From NCBI GenBank assembly GCA_030524635.1, contig JAUNGG010000027.1, positions 1 to 52,654 on the forward strand: 52,654 nucleotides of DNA, written 5' to 3'. Each line of letters opens with the position of its first letter. The stretch's first letter is position 1. Source of the stretch: Lachnospiraceae bacterium (GTDB taxonomy: Bacteria > Bacillota > Clostridia > Lachnospirales > Lachnospiraceae). Both the position numbers and the translations under genes were made by a program. The notes below the pieces were generated by a model, which searched no databases, was not told where the DNA came from, and was given only the letters and a program-made list of their open reading frames with translations. This document shows positions 1 through 8,320 of this stretch, piece after piece.

Positions 1-1
1 T

Positions 2-397
2 GATCATGACCACGATCATGAACATCATCACGATCATGATCACGAGCATCATGATCACGACCATGACGAGGAGTGCAGCTGCGGCTGTCATGATCATCAT
101 CACCACCACCATGCAGACGAGGTATTTACCAGCTGGGGAATGGAAACCACAGTTCCGTGTACCAGAGAGAAGCTGGAGAAGGTTCTGGAGAAGCTGGCGG
201 AAACCACTGCTTACGGCGAGGTTCTTCGTGCCAAAGGAATGCTGCCAACGGAGGAGAAAGGTCAGTGGCTGTATTTTGACTTAGTTCCGGAGCAGTATGA
301 GATTCGGGAGGGTCAGCCGGACTATACTGGAAAGGTATGTGTGATTGGAGCGCGCCTGAAGGAAGAGGAATTAAACCAGGTATTTGGAAGAGCGTAA
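2..397 (+). CDS. CobW/YciC-family GTPase (metallochaperone), C-terminal part only
   Basis: The gene is cut by the left edge of the window, so only the last 131 codons are seen. The visible part opens with a stretch of alternating His, Asp and Glu containing a C-S-C-G-C cluster and six consecutive His. A compact domain follows (FTSWGMETTVPCTREKLEKV onwards) that matches the C-terminal domain of CobW/ZigA/YciC proteins. His-rich loops of this kind bind zinc or other transition metals in that family; the GTPase domain would lie off the window. The next gene, 28 bases downstream on the same strand, is a second CobW-like protein, so the two probably form a metal-trafficking operon. The metal is inferred to be zinc but could be cobalt or nickel. 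An overlapping reading frame starting at base 6 is a shadow. Confidence 0.82.
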   Translation, partial: DHDHDHEHHHDHDHEHHDHDHDEECSCGCHDHHHHHHADEVFTSWGMETTVPCTREKLEKVLEKLAETTAYGEVLRAKGMLPTEEKGQWLYFDLVPEQYEIREGQPDYTGKVCVIGARLKEEELNQVFGRA

Positions 398-425
398 TAA
401 TTAGGTAAAAATAGGGAGTTACTGT

Positions 426-1385
426 ATGGCGGAATATGAATTAGAAGACGATATGATACCGGTATTTTTGATCAACGGTTTTCTGGAAGCCGGCAAGACT
501 CAGTTTTTGCAGTTTACCATGTCCCAGGATTATTTCCAGACAGATGGCAAGACCCTTCTGATCGTTTGTGAGGAAGGAGAAAACGAGTACGATGAGGCGC
601 TGCTGAAGCGGACCCGGACCACGGTGGTTTATGTGGAGGATCAGGAGCAGCTGACACCGGAGTATCTGACGGAGCTGGAGCTTTTGAATAATCCGGAGCG
701 TGTGCTGTTAGAATGGAACGGCATGTGGAATCAGGATGAGCTGAAGCTTCCCAAGGACTGGACCATCTATCAGCAGGTGACGATTCTGGATGGCTCGACC
801 TTAAATCTTTATATTGCAAATATGAAGCCTCTTTTGGGGGCAATGCTCCGCAATTCGGAGCTGGTTATCTGCAACCGCTGCGACGATGTGTCGGATGAAA
901 TGCTGACCAGCTACCGCCGTACCATTCGGGCTATGTGCCAGAACGGACAGCTTGTGCTGGAGGATAAGGAGGGCGAGATCCAGCAGGAAATGCTGGAGGA
1001 GGATCTGCCTTATGATATTCATGCAGATGTGATCCAGATCCAGCCAAAGGATTTTGGTATCTGGTATTTTGACTGTATGGATGTGCCGGAGCGTTATCTG
1101 GGAAAGATGGTAGAGTTTACCGGAATGGTGTTAAAGTCTCCGGATCTTCCAAAGAATTATTTCGTGCCGGGCCGTATGGCCATGACCTGCTGCGAGGCTG
1201 ATATGACCTTTATTGGCTATGTGTGCAAGGCCAGAGAAGCCAGACTGCTGGAAACGAAGCAGTGGGTTCATGTGAAGGCGAAGGTTGCCTATGAGTATTG
1301 GAAGGACTATGGCGATAAGGGGCCGGTTCTCTATGCAGAGAGCGTAGAGCTGGCAGAAGAAATCCGGGAATATGTGCAATTTTAA
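426..1385 (+). CDS. CobW-like GTPase with DUF1980/YcgQ-like C-terminal domain
   Basis: A 319-residue protein. The P-loop GFLEAGKT sits at residues 18-25, right after an N-terminal beta-strand, as in CobW GTPases. NRCDD is a plausible guanine-recognition motif in place of NKxD. The usual CxCC metal motif of CobW is absent: the equivalent region reads LLEWNGMW. The C-terminal third (VEFTGMVLKSPDLPKNYF, then GRMAMTCCEADMTFIGYVC) resembles the DUF1980/TIGR03943 domain found in YcgQ, a partner of YraQ-type permeases linked to zinc. The start has a usable GGGAGTT ribosome site and follows the upstream CobW gene closely. I infer a metal-linked GTPase acting with the upstream protein; the substrate is unknown. 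Confidence 0.75.
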   Translation: MAEYELEDDMIPVFLINGFLEAGKTQFLQFTMSQDYFQTDGKTLLIVCEEGENEYDEALLKRTRTTVVYVEDQEQLTPEYLTELELLNNPERVLLEWNGMWNQDELKLPKDWTIYQQVTILDGSTLNLYIANMKPLLGAMLRNSELVICNRCDDVSDEMLTSYRRTIRAMCQNGQLVLEDKEGEIQQEMLEEDLPYDIHADVIQIQPKDFGIWYFDCMDVPERYLGKMVEFTGMVLKSPDLPKNYFVPGRMAMTCCEADMTFIGYVCKAREARLLETKQWVHVKAKVAYEYWKDYGDKGPVLYAESVELAEEIREYVQF

Positions 1386-1470
1386 CGGATCGATTGCGAA
1401 TATTTGCTTGACAGTGGATCATCTGTGCTTCAGATTCTGATGGTAGAGAGCGAAAGGGGCGTGTAAACCC

Positions 1471-2863
1471 ATGGGAAATTATTTGAATTCTCTGACTGCA
1501 CAAAAGGCGTATCGTAAAGAACTTGACAGCCCTTACTTTGTTGATAAATCGGAGTTGCTTAATGAGTTGTTTTCCAGCATTGGAACCAGCACAAACTATG
1601 TATGCCTTACAAGGCCGCGCCGCTTCGGTAAATCCGTTATGGCTAGCATGATTGTGTCCTTTTTTTCAAAAGCATATGATGCACATGATATGTTTGGCCG
1701 ATTAAAAATTTCGGGAGTTGAGAAATACGAAGAGTATATTGGCAAGTATGATGTTATTTCGATTACGTTGAATGAGCTTCCAAGAAGATGTGAGAGCTAT
1801 GAGCAGTATATAGATCGTATTGAAATGCGTCTGATTCGGGACCTGATGCAGGCATATCCTAAGGCTGATATTCAAGAGGAGGATGCCGTGTGGGATGCCT
1901 TGACTGCTGTTTTTAATACGTATGGTTCGAAGCAATTTATTTTTGTTCTGGATGAATGGGATTTCATTTTTCATCGTGATTTTGTAACCGAGAAGGATAA
2001 AGGAGCATATATTGATTTTCTGAGCAATCTGCTGAAAGATAAAGCTTACGTGGCACTGGCATATATGACAGGTATTCTGCCCATAGCAAAATACTCAAGC
2101 GGCTCAGAATTGAATATGTTTGCTGAATATACGATGGCATCTGAGGAAAGATACAGCGGTTATTTCGGATTTACGGAATCGGAAGTTGATGATTTATATT
2201 CCAAATATTGGAAAATTCAAAAAGATCCACAGGTTACTCGGGAGGGATTGCGGAGCTGGTATGATGGCTATCACACCAAGGCTGGAGAGCGTGTGTATAA
2301 TCCGCGGTCGGTGGTGCTGTCTTTGACCAATAATAATCTGGGAAATTACTGGACCAGTTCCGGCCCATATGATGAAATTTATTATTATATTAATCATAAT
2401 GTAGCTGCGGTTCGTGATGAGCTGGCACAAATGGTGGCAGGGATTCCTGTGCCGGCAAAGGTACAGGAGTATGCTGCGATTTCAATGAAACTGACTACAA
2501 AGGACGAAATTTTTTCTGCCATGGTAGTCTATGGATTCCTGAGTTATGAGAATGGTTATGTCAGTATTCCGAATAAAGAATTGATGGACCGCTTTCATGA
2601 AATGCTGATGAAGGAACCATCCCTGGGCTATATCCACCAGCTTGCTGAAGAATCGGTTCAGATGTTGAAGGCTACGCTGAATGGTGATGCCAATAAGGTG
2701 GCAGAGATCATGAATCAAGGATCGGAATTATGCCTTAAAGTTTGGCGGAAAGCTTGGTGAAATGCCAAGATATACCGGCCGAATCATCGGCGTGGGGATT
2801 GCTTATGATCGAAGTACAAAGGTGCACACCTGCAAAATAGAAGTGCTGAGAGAAGCGCTGTAA
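1471..2863 (+). pseudogene. AAA-ATPase-like / PD-(D/E)XK family protein, internally deleted
   Basis: The open frame runs 1471-2760 (429 aa). Its N-terminal AAA-ATPase-like domain (PF09820 type) has the motif RPRRFGKS and a Walker B-like FVLDEWDF. Intact members are about 520-580 aa and end in a PD-(D/E)XK nuclease-like domain (PF08011 type). Here the frame stops shortly after EIMNQGSE. In the +1 frame from about 2714 to 2863 one reads IKDRNYALKFGGKLGEMPRY, then GRIIGVGIAYD, then a stop, which is the normal family C-terminus. The simplest reading is an out-of-frame deletion of about 100 codons near 2711-2720 that removed the nuclease core. An ATPase-only fragment may still be made. The ribosome site is weak. 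These genes are common, variable accessory genes in Clostridia and Bacteroidetes, of unproven function. Confidence 0.8.
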
Positions 2864-2880
2864 GTTGATTGAATCAGGAA

Positions 2881-2923
2881 AGTCCCTCTCTTTTATGCCT
2901 TGGCGGCGTGAAAGAGAGGGACT
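2881..2923 (+). terminator. Hairpin after the broken ATPase gene
   Basis: A perfect 13 bp inverted repeat (AGTCCCTCTCTTT, 2881-2893, with its complement at 2911-2923) encloses a 17-base loop. The T-run after it is poor (GTTTGCATGCTTTT). It lies 17 bases after the remnant C-terminus of the ATPase gene, which fits a terminator of that transcript. Confidence 0.6.
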
Positions 2924-3049
2924 GTTTGCATGCTTTTATGGAAGCATTCAGCATGTATGCATTCGGGCGGCTTTTGCAGGAAGAAAACTGTGAATGATAT
3001 ATTAATTGCACATTAGAACAAAAGAAAAGAATTTGTAAGGAAAATCATA

Positions 3050-3078
3050 TGTTCTGTTGGACGGTTCTATGCTATACT
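3050..3078 (+). promoter_or_regulatory. Probable promoter of the polysaccharide deacetylase gene
   Basis: A TATACT -10 box lies at 3073-3078, about 95 bases before the start codon. The -35 region is weak (TGTTCT at 3050-3055, spacing 17). The same TATACT box recurs before the genes at 6539 and 19971. The rest of the 310-base gap (2864-3173) holds only the hairpin at 2881-2923 and a short repeat remnant. Confidence 0.4.
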
Positions 3079-3103
3079 AAATCTGTCAAGAGTTGATAAA
3101 AAG

Positions 3104-3130
3104 TAATTATGAAGGTACGAAACCATTGCA
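3104..3130 (+). repeat. Short remnant of the GTAAC...GTTGC intergenic repeat family
   Basis: GGTACGAAACCATTGCA (3113-3129) resembles the right end GGTACTGAACAGTTGC of the larger copy at 19802-19934. GTAAT at 3104 could be the matching left end. It lies between a TATACT promoter box and the deacetylase gene, as larger copies do elsewhere. The match is short, so this call is tentative. Confidence 0.35.
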
Positions 3131-3173
3131 ATAAAAAGATCACATATGTGACAAAACTGAGGTAGATGATAAC

Positions 3174-4961
3174 ATGGATGAGTCCAATTACGATGATATT
3201 TTAAAGCGGCGCCAGCAGCGGCGGCAGGAGGAACGGAACCGCCGCAGGCGTAAGGTAATGTTTCTTTATATTTTAATCTTTGCAGGTGTATTTGCTGCGG
3301 CTGTTTTGCTGTTTGGGTTTTTTAAGGGAAGAAATGCATCTGGCCCGGGAGGGCAGGGAGATAGCGTGGTTTCTTGGGGAAGCGGCAGCCAGGCTGAGAG
3401 AGAAGAACTGCCAGGAACCAGCAGCAAGGATGGAGCGGACAGCAAGGCAGGAGGAAACGATAACACCGGGGATAGAAATGAGGCCGGAGATAACAACGAA
3501 AATAAGAATGGCGATCAAACAAGCGTATGGAGCAGGATCCTTGCATGGCTGAAGCAGTTATTTACCAGAAAGGATAAGGGGCTTTCCTTTGAACAGAACC
3601 CTGGAGCGTTATCGGATCAGCCTGGAAATTCCGGTGATGGCAGTGAAAATGGAGCTGGCGGAGCCGGACAGAGCGGAGCAGATGCAGACAGCGTAAATTC
3701 CAGTGGGGCAGATGCTGATGGAAATAATCCCATTTTTGGATTGCCGGGGGCGGATTTAAACACTTCGGAGGGGCGTCTGGCCGATCTTCTGTACCGGGCG
3801 GACCGTATGGCGGCAGGCTATGACTATGATGGTGCCATTGCCCTTCTCCAGGAAAATGATGAATTTTCCGGTCATGCAGATGCAGCTGCGGCAGTTTCCT
3901 CCTATGAGGCTGCAAAGGCAACCTTGGTAGAGCAGGATATCAGTCAGATTCCTCATGTCTTTTTCCATTCTATTATTATGGATACGGCAAAGGCGTTTGA
4001 CGGTGATTCGGATTCCAAGGGATATAATCAGGTGATGACCACGAAAAGTGAGCTGGACAAGATCTTAAATGAGATGTACCGCAGAGGCTACGTGCTGGTG
4101 CGGCTTCACGATATGGCCCAGGAGGTGACGGACGAGAACGGCAATGTCAGAATGGCAAAGGGAACGATCCTGCTTCCGCCGGGCAAGAAGCCGTTTGTTA
4201 TGTCCCAGGATGACGTGTGTTATTATCCATATATGGAAGGGGATGGCTTTGCCAGCCGGATCGTGATTGGTGAGGACGGCATGCCCACCTGCGAGATGGT
4301 GCTGGATGATGGAAGCACTGCAGTGGGAAATTATGATCTGGTTCCCATACTGGAAGCATTTATCCAGGAGCACCCTGACTTTTCCTACAAAGGGGCCAGG
4401 GCGGTGCTGGCGTTTACCGGATATGAGGGGATCTTAGGCTACCGCACGGCAGCTTCCTACAAGGACAGCAATCCGGATTATGAGGCGGACCGGCAGAAAG
4501 CGGTTCAGGTGGCCCAGCGTCTGCGGGAATGTGGCTGGGAGCTGGCTTCCCACAGCTGGGGACATCGTTACCTGGGACAGATCGATCTGGACAGCTTTCG
4601 GACAGATACCAATAAATGGGAGGCAGAGGTGGAGTCCTTGATTGGCCCTACCGACATCATCCTCTATCCTTTTGGGGATGATATTTCTGACTGGCATCCG
4701 TACAGTATGGACAATGAGCGCTATGCCTATCTCCATGAAATGGGATTCCGGTATTTCTGCAATGTGGATGCCAGCCAGACGTGGGTGCAGCTTGGGGATG
4801 ATTACCTGCGCCAGGGGCGTCTGAATCTGGATGGATACCGGATGTGGCAGGACATTGCGGCTGCCCAGGAGGGCGGCAGCGGCAAGCGCAGGCTGGATGG
4901 ATTGTTCCGGGCAGAGGATGTGTTCGACCCGGCGCGGCCGACCCCGGTTGAGTGGAATTAG
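3174..4961 (+). CDS. Membrane-anchored polysaccharide deacetylase family protein
   Basis: A 595-residue protein. A basic N-terminus (KRRQQRRQEERNRRRRK) is followed by one membrane segment at about residues 26-49 (VMFLYILIFAGVFAAAVLLF). A long Gly/Asp/Asn/Ser-rich linker then runs to about residue 200. The C-terminal half has NodB-fold landmarks: SQDDV in place of the classical TFDDG, the metal-binding-type motif ASHSWGHRYLG, and LYPFGDD. The most likely role is removal of acetyl groups from cell wall or capsule glycan outside the membrane. Family members with a changed first motif can be inactive or use other substrates, so activity is inferred. Its 3' end is 21 bases from that of the convergent carboxypeptidase gene, with no clear hairpin between. 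Confidence 0.75.
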   Translation: MDESNYDDILKRRQQRRQEERNRRRRKVMFLYILIFAGVFAAAVLLFGFFKGRNASGPGGQGDSVVSWGSGSQAEREELPGTSSKDGADSKAGGNDNTGDRNEAGDNNENKNGDQTSVWSRILAWLKQLFTRKDKGLSFEQNPGALSDQPGNSGDGSENGAGGAGQSGADADSVNSSGADADGNNPIFGLPGADLNTSEGRLADLLYRADRMAAGYDYDGAIALLQENDEFSGHADAAAAVSSYEAAKATLVEQDISQIPHVFFHSIIMDTAKAFDGDSDSKGYNQVMTTKSELDKILNEMYRRGYVLVRLHDMAQEVTDENGNVRMAKGTILLPPGKKPFVMSQDDVCYYPYMEGDGFASRIVIGEDGMPTCEMVLDDGSTAVGNYDLVPILEAFIQEHPDFSYKGARAVLAFTGYEGILGYRTAASYKDSNPDYEADRQKAVQVAQRLRECGWELASHSWGHRYLGQIDLDSFRTDTNKWEAEVESLIGPTDIILYPFGDDISDWHPYSMDNERYAYLHEMGFRYFCNVDASQTWVQLGDDYLRQGRLNLDGYRMWQDIAAAQEGGSGKRRLDGLFRAEDVFDPARPTPVEWN

Positions 4962-4982
4962 GCCAGCATCATATCCATATCC

Positions 4983-6233
4983 TTAAGATGTTTCCAGCAG
5001 CCAGGTATGGAGCAGTCCTTTCCAGTAATCAGCAAAGTTTGCCTTCTCCACATCTGTTTGATAACGTACAGGCACCTGGCCGATCTGAGTTCCGTTCAGG
5101 CGGTAATTCAGCCAGCCGGCCTGGTCGCCTGCTTTTACCGGCGCTTCGGCGTATTCCTGGAGGACCAGTTCCTTTTCAATGGCGGTGAAGTCTTCTCCTG
5201 TCAGACTTAGATAGGAGAAGGTGCCGTCATAGGTTAAGGGGACGAAGTCCTCCTTTCCGTTTTTTACCAGAATTTTCGGAAGAGGAAGCATTTCTGTGTC
5301 CTGATACAGGCGGCAGTTGGCGAAGCCGTAATTTAAAAGGGCGAAAGCGTCCTGGAACCGGGCTTTATAGTCCGGCGCGGCCATGATGGAGGCGATCAGC
5401 CGGACGCCGTCCTTTTCTGCTGTCCCGGAGAAGCAGTATTTTGCCAGGGAGGTGGAGCCGGTTTTTAAGCCGGTGACATTGAAATTAGTGGCCATCTTCA
5501 GAAGCTTGTTGGTGTTGGATAACCCGAATTCCTTCGTTCCCTGCTTGGTCACATGGGTGATGGTGTCCATCCAGATGGTGGAATAATTATGGATCTGGGG
5601 ATAATGATTGATCAGCTCCCGGCTCATCAGGGCGATATCGCGGGCAGTTGTCACATGGGAGGGGGAATCCGTCAGGCCGCAGCAGTCCTCGAAATGAGTG
5701 TTGGTCATGCCAAGTCCGGCGGCACGGTCATTCATCATTCTAACAAATTCTGCTTCACTTCCGGCTATGTATTCTGCCATTGCCACGGAGGCGTCATTTC
5801 CAGATGCGATCACGATACATTTGATCAGGGTTTCCACTGTCTGTACCTCGCCCTCCTCCAGAAAGACCTGGGAGCCGCCCATGGATTTGGCGTAGGCGCT
5901 GGTGGTCACAGAATCGTTCATCTGGATCTTGCCGGATTCCAGGGCATCAAAGATCAGGATCAGAGTCATGATTTTCGTAATGCTGGCAGGGCTTCGTGGC
6001 TCGTCGGCATTTTTTTCGTACAGGACCTGGCCGGTGGAGGCTTCCATCAGCAGGGCTGACGGCGCGGCCACATCAGGGCCGGAGGCAGCGTTTTGCATCG
6101 ATGGTTCTCCCCAGGCATCTGCATTGGCAAGGACAGCATCTCCCGGCTGGTCCGTCAGATCTGGGGTGGTGGGAGAAAAAGATAAAAGAAAAGCCAGCAG
6201 AAAAGACAGAAGGGTATGAGAAACAGGTTTCAT
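4983..6233 (-). CDS. D-alanyl-D-alanine carboxypeptidase (DacF/PBP5 type)
   Basis: From the ATG at 6233 the product is 416 aa with an N-terminal signal sequence (MKPVSHTLLSFLLAFLLSFS). The three serine-peptidase active-site motifs are present: SITK with Ser84, SGN (IASGNDAS) and KTGS. The C-terminal region after KTG matches the PBP5/DacF beta domain. The enzyme should trim the terminal D-Ala from peptidoglycan pentapeptides outside the membrane. The frame stays open upstream to 6422, but that extension reads as non-coding sequence and would put the signal sequence in mid-protein, so 6233 is preferred. The ribosome site is weak (GGAG about 12 bases upstream). A second, larger carboxypeptidase gene is transcribed divergently from 6539. 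Confidence 0.9.
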   Translation of the reverse strand: MKPVSHTLLSFLLAFLLSFSPTTPDLTDQPGDAVLANADAWGEPSMQNAASGPDVAAPSALLMEASTGQVLYEKNADEPRSPASITKIMTLILIFDALESGKIQMNDSVTTSAYAKSMGGSQVFLEEGEVQTVETLIKCIVIASGNDASVAMAEYIAGSEAEFVRMMNDRAAGLGMTNTHFEDCCGLTDSPSHVTTARDIALMSRELINHYPQIHNYSTIWMDTITHVTKQGTKEFGLSNTNKLLKMATNFNVTGLKTGSTSLAKYCFSGTAEKDGVRLIASIMAAPDYKARFQDAFALLNYGFANCRLYQDTEMLPLPKILVKNGKEDFVPLTYDGTFSYLSLTGEDFTAIEKELVLQEYAEAPVKAGDQAGWLNYRLNGTQIGQVPVRYQTDVEKANFADYWKGLLHTWLLETS

Positions 6234-6413
6234 AGTTGGAGGGCTCCGTTCAGAAAATCTCTTTCTAATTTTATGAGGAAAACGTACCGGATATACGCTG
6301 GAATTTCCAGGAGAATCCATGATGAGGCGGCCGGCAGAGGATGTCTGGCAGGGAGCAAATGGAAGGCGTTTACAAAAGGGAAAAAGAATTGTCATAAAAT
6401 TGTAAGCAGATTC

Positions 6414-6444
6414 TTGAAACAAATTTGGATTTTTATGGTATACT
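6414..6444 (+). promoter_or_regulatory. Promoter of the second carboxypeptidase gene (extended -10)
   Basis: TTGAAA at 6414-6419 and TATACT at 6439-6444 are separated by 19 bases. TG at 6436-6437 gives an extended -10 element (TGGTATACT), which can tolerate the long spacing. The predicted start, near 6451, falls inside the partial repeat at 6447-6494. Confidence 0.6.
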
Positions 6445-6446
6445 TT

Positions 6447-6494
6447 GTTACAGTTCAGATCGGTCTGTGCAGACCGCAGGATAACGTGGAATCG
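6447..6494 (+). repeat. Partial copy of the GTAAC...GTTGC repeat in a 5' leader
   Basis: GTTACAGTTCAG (6447-6458) matches the terminal repeat GTTACTGTTCAG of the copy at 17293. GGTCTGTGCA and ACGTGGAAT match stretches of the copy at 19802-19934. The hairpin core of the full element is missing. GGTCTGTGCAGACC (6462-6475) forms its own small dyad instead. Confidence 0.5.
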
Positions 6495-6538
6495 TAAGCA
6501 AGTATCCCATGAACAGAAATATTGGAGGACAACAGCGA

Positions 6539-8215
6539 ATGAATAATCGAAAACGGCTGCTCTCTCTGGGAGTGGCGCTCAGTTTATTGTGTACAAATAC
6601 AGCGTTTGGTGCGGAGCTGATTCCGCCAAATCCATTATCGGGAGGTTCTTTTCTCACATCGGGAATCCTAAACCAGGGGCCGGGCGGGAGCCAGATCGGA
6701 TCAGGGGCGGGAGCCGGAGGTCAGGGAACGGTTGTCATTCCTGGCAATGCAACAAATTCCGCAGGAAATAATGGTACCGCCAATGGTGGTTCCTCCGTTT
6801 ATGCAGGTCCGGGCGGTGTTTCCCAGGGGAATTCCGGGACAAGTGCAGGAAGTAGCAACGGAACCATTGCCGGCGCAGCTTCCCAGACATTGGCAGGGAC
6901 TGTATTCCAGGGATCTTCTGCGGTAGCAGCGCCGGTGGTTCAGGCGGAGGGAGCGGTTCTCTTAAACTGCGGCACAGGTCAGATCTTATTTGGAAAGAAT
7001 GAAAATACCCAGTTTTATCCGGCCAGCATTACAAAGGTGATGACGGCACTTCTTACCATTGAAAATTGTAATTTAAGTGATATGGTTACCTTCTCTGAGT
7101 CTGCCACCACCAATCTGGAATCCGGCGCTGTGACGCTGGATCTGACGGCGGGAGATCAGCTGACGGTGGAGCAGTGTCTCTATGGTCTGCTTTTAAAATC
7201 AGCAAACGAGGTTGCCAATGGACTTGCGGAGCATATCTCCGGCAGTGTCAGCGCATTTGCGGATAAGATGAATGCCAGAGCGGCTCAGCTTGGCTGCAGG
7301 AATACTCATTTTGCCAACCCAAACGGTTTGAATGATGCCACTCATCTGACGACTGCTTATGATATGGCATTGATCGCCAGAGCGGCTTATGCCAACCCTA
7401 CCTTGTCCAAGATCTCGACTACTACCTCCTACCAGATGCCGGCTACTATCAAAGGGGCAGCGAAAACCATCACCATGGGCCATAAGATGAATTATCCTAC
7501 GGATTCCCGCTATTATCCTGGAATCGTTGGCGGAAAGACCGGCTATACCTCCAAGGCAAAAAATACGCTGGTGACCTGTGTGGAAAAGAATGGAGTGCGG
7601 CTGGTGGCAGTGGTGCTGAAGGCCAGCGGAACCCATTATACCGATACGAAGGCCATGCTGGATTACGGCTTTGCACTGGCAGAGCGGGGAGAGATCCAGG
7701 GCGGTGATCCTACCTATGCAGGCCCGTCAGACGGTGCGGCTGGAAGTGCGGCCGGAACGGGAAATGCAGCTAATGTGTCTGGGGCCGCAGCAAGCGGAAC
7801 GGGCAGCGCAGCCAGTACGTCCGGAACAGCAGTTTCGAATCCAGCTTCTGCAGCCTCCGCCGGGGCGAACAGCCAGGGACCGGGAGCAGCAGCTCAGAGC
7901 GTGCAGGCCGGCTGGCTTCTGGATGGGGACCGCTGGTGCTATGTGAAGGCAGATGGAAACAAAGCAGCCAATGAGTGGCTGACGGTAGAGGGAAAGGAAT
8001 ACTGGTTCGATTCGGATACTCATATGGCAACAGGATGGAGAAAGTATGTGGGAGATATCTGGTATTATTTCCATTCGACTGGGGAATTAGCGAAAAGCAC
8101 CTGGGTGAAATCTGGGGAGCAGTGGTTTTATGTAGGGGCAGATGGAGCTATGCTGAAGAATACCACAACCTCAGATGGATATCAACTGGGCGCGGACGGT
8201 GCATGGATCCCATAA
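6539..8215 (+). CDS. D-alanyl-D-alanine carboxypeptidase with cell-wall-binding repeats
   Basis: From the ATG at 6539 the product is 558 aa. That start is chosen because GGAGG lies at 6524-6528, whereas the in-frame ATG at 6509 has no ribosome site. A signal peptide (MNNRKRLLSLGVALSLLCTN) leads into a Gly/Ser/Asn-rich linker. The penicillin-binding peptidase domain follows, with SITK (Ser163), SAN (LKSANEVAN) and KTGYTS. A second Ala/Gly/Ser-rich linker leads to three or four choline-binding-like repeats with aromatic W-Y motifs (GDRWCYVKADG, GKEYWFDSDT, GDIWYYFHSTG, GEQWFYVGADG). It should act on peptidoglycan while held to the wall by the repeats. It is a paralogue of the divergent gene ending at 4983, which lacks such a tail. 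Confidence 0.92.
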   Translation: MNNRKRLLSLGVALSLLCTNTAFGAELIPPNPLSGGSFLTSGILNQGPGGSQIGSGAGAGGQGTVVIPGNATNSAGNNGTANGGSSVYAGPGGVSQGNSGTSAGSSNGTIAGAASQTLAGTVFQGSSAVAAPVVQAEGAVLLNCGTGQILFGKNENTQFYPASITKVMTALLTIENCNLSDMVTFSESATTNLESGAVTLDLTAGDQLTVEQCLYGLLLKSANEVANGLAEHISGSVSAFADKMNARAAQLGCRNTHFANPNGLNDATHLTTAYDMALIARAAYANPTLSKISTTTSYQMPATIKGAAKTITMGHKMNYPTDSRYYPGIVGGKTGYTSKAKNTLVTCVEKNGVRLVAVVLKASGTHYTDTKAMLDYGFALAERGEIQGGDPTYAGPSDGAAGSAAGTGNAANVSGAAASGTGSAASTSGTAVSNPASAASAGANSQGPGAAAQSVQAGWLLDGDRWCYVKADGNKAANEWLTVEGKEYWFDSDTHMATGWRKYVGDIWYYFHSTGELAKSTWVKSGEQWFYVGADGAMLKNTTTSDGYQLGADGAWIP

Positions 8216-8238
8216 GGATTGTATGATCAGGAAAAGAG

Positions 8239-8305
8239 AAAAGGCATTGCACACAGTATGGGCTAGGGCCAAACGGCTAAAGCTTAATTGTGCGCAGTGC
8301 CTTTT
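8239..8305. terminator. Bidirectional terminator between convergent genes
   Basis: AAAAGGCATTGCACAC (8239-8254) pairs with GTGCGCAGTGCCTTTT (8290-8305) through a 16 bp stem with two wobble-type positions. A-rich and T-rich flanks make it usable from both strands. It serves the plus-strand carboxypeptidase gene and the minus-strand glgX gene. Confidence 0.75.
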
Positions 8306-8320
8306 GATTGTGTAAGCAGC

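Noticed and set aside
1..110. Short near-repeats of GATCATGAC at the left edge, considered as a satellite or CRISPR-like array
   Set aside because: They are the codons of the His/Asp-rich stretch of the CobW protein; no spacer structure.
1400..1440. TTGACA near 1410 as a promoter for the AAA-ATPase gene
   Set aside because: No acceptable -10 box at 16-19 bases downstream.
5553..6059. A 168-codon plus-strand frame opposite the carboxypeptidase
   Set aside because: Antisense to the SITK and SGN motif region of a clear gene; Gly/His-rich shadow.
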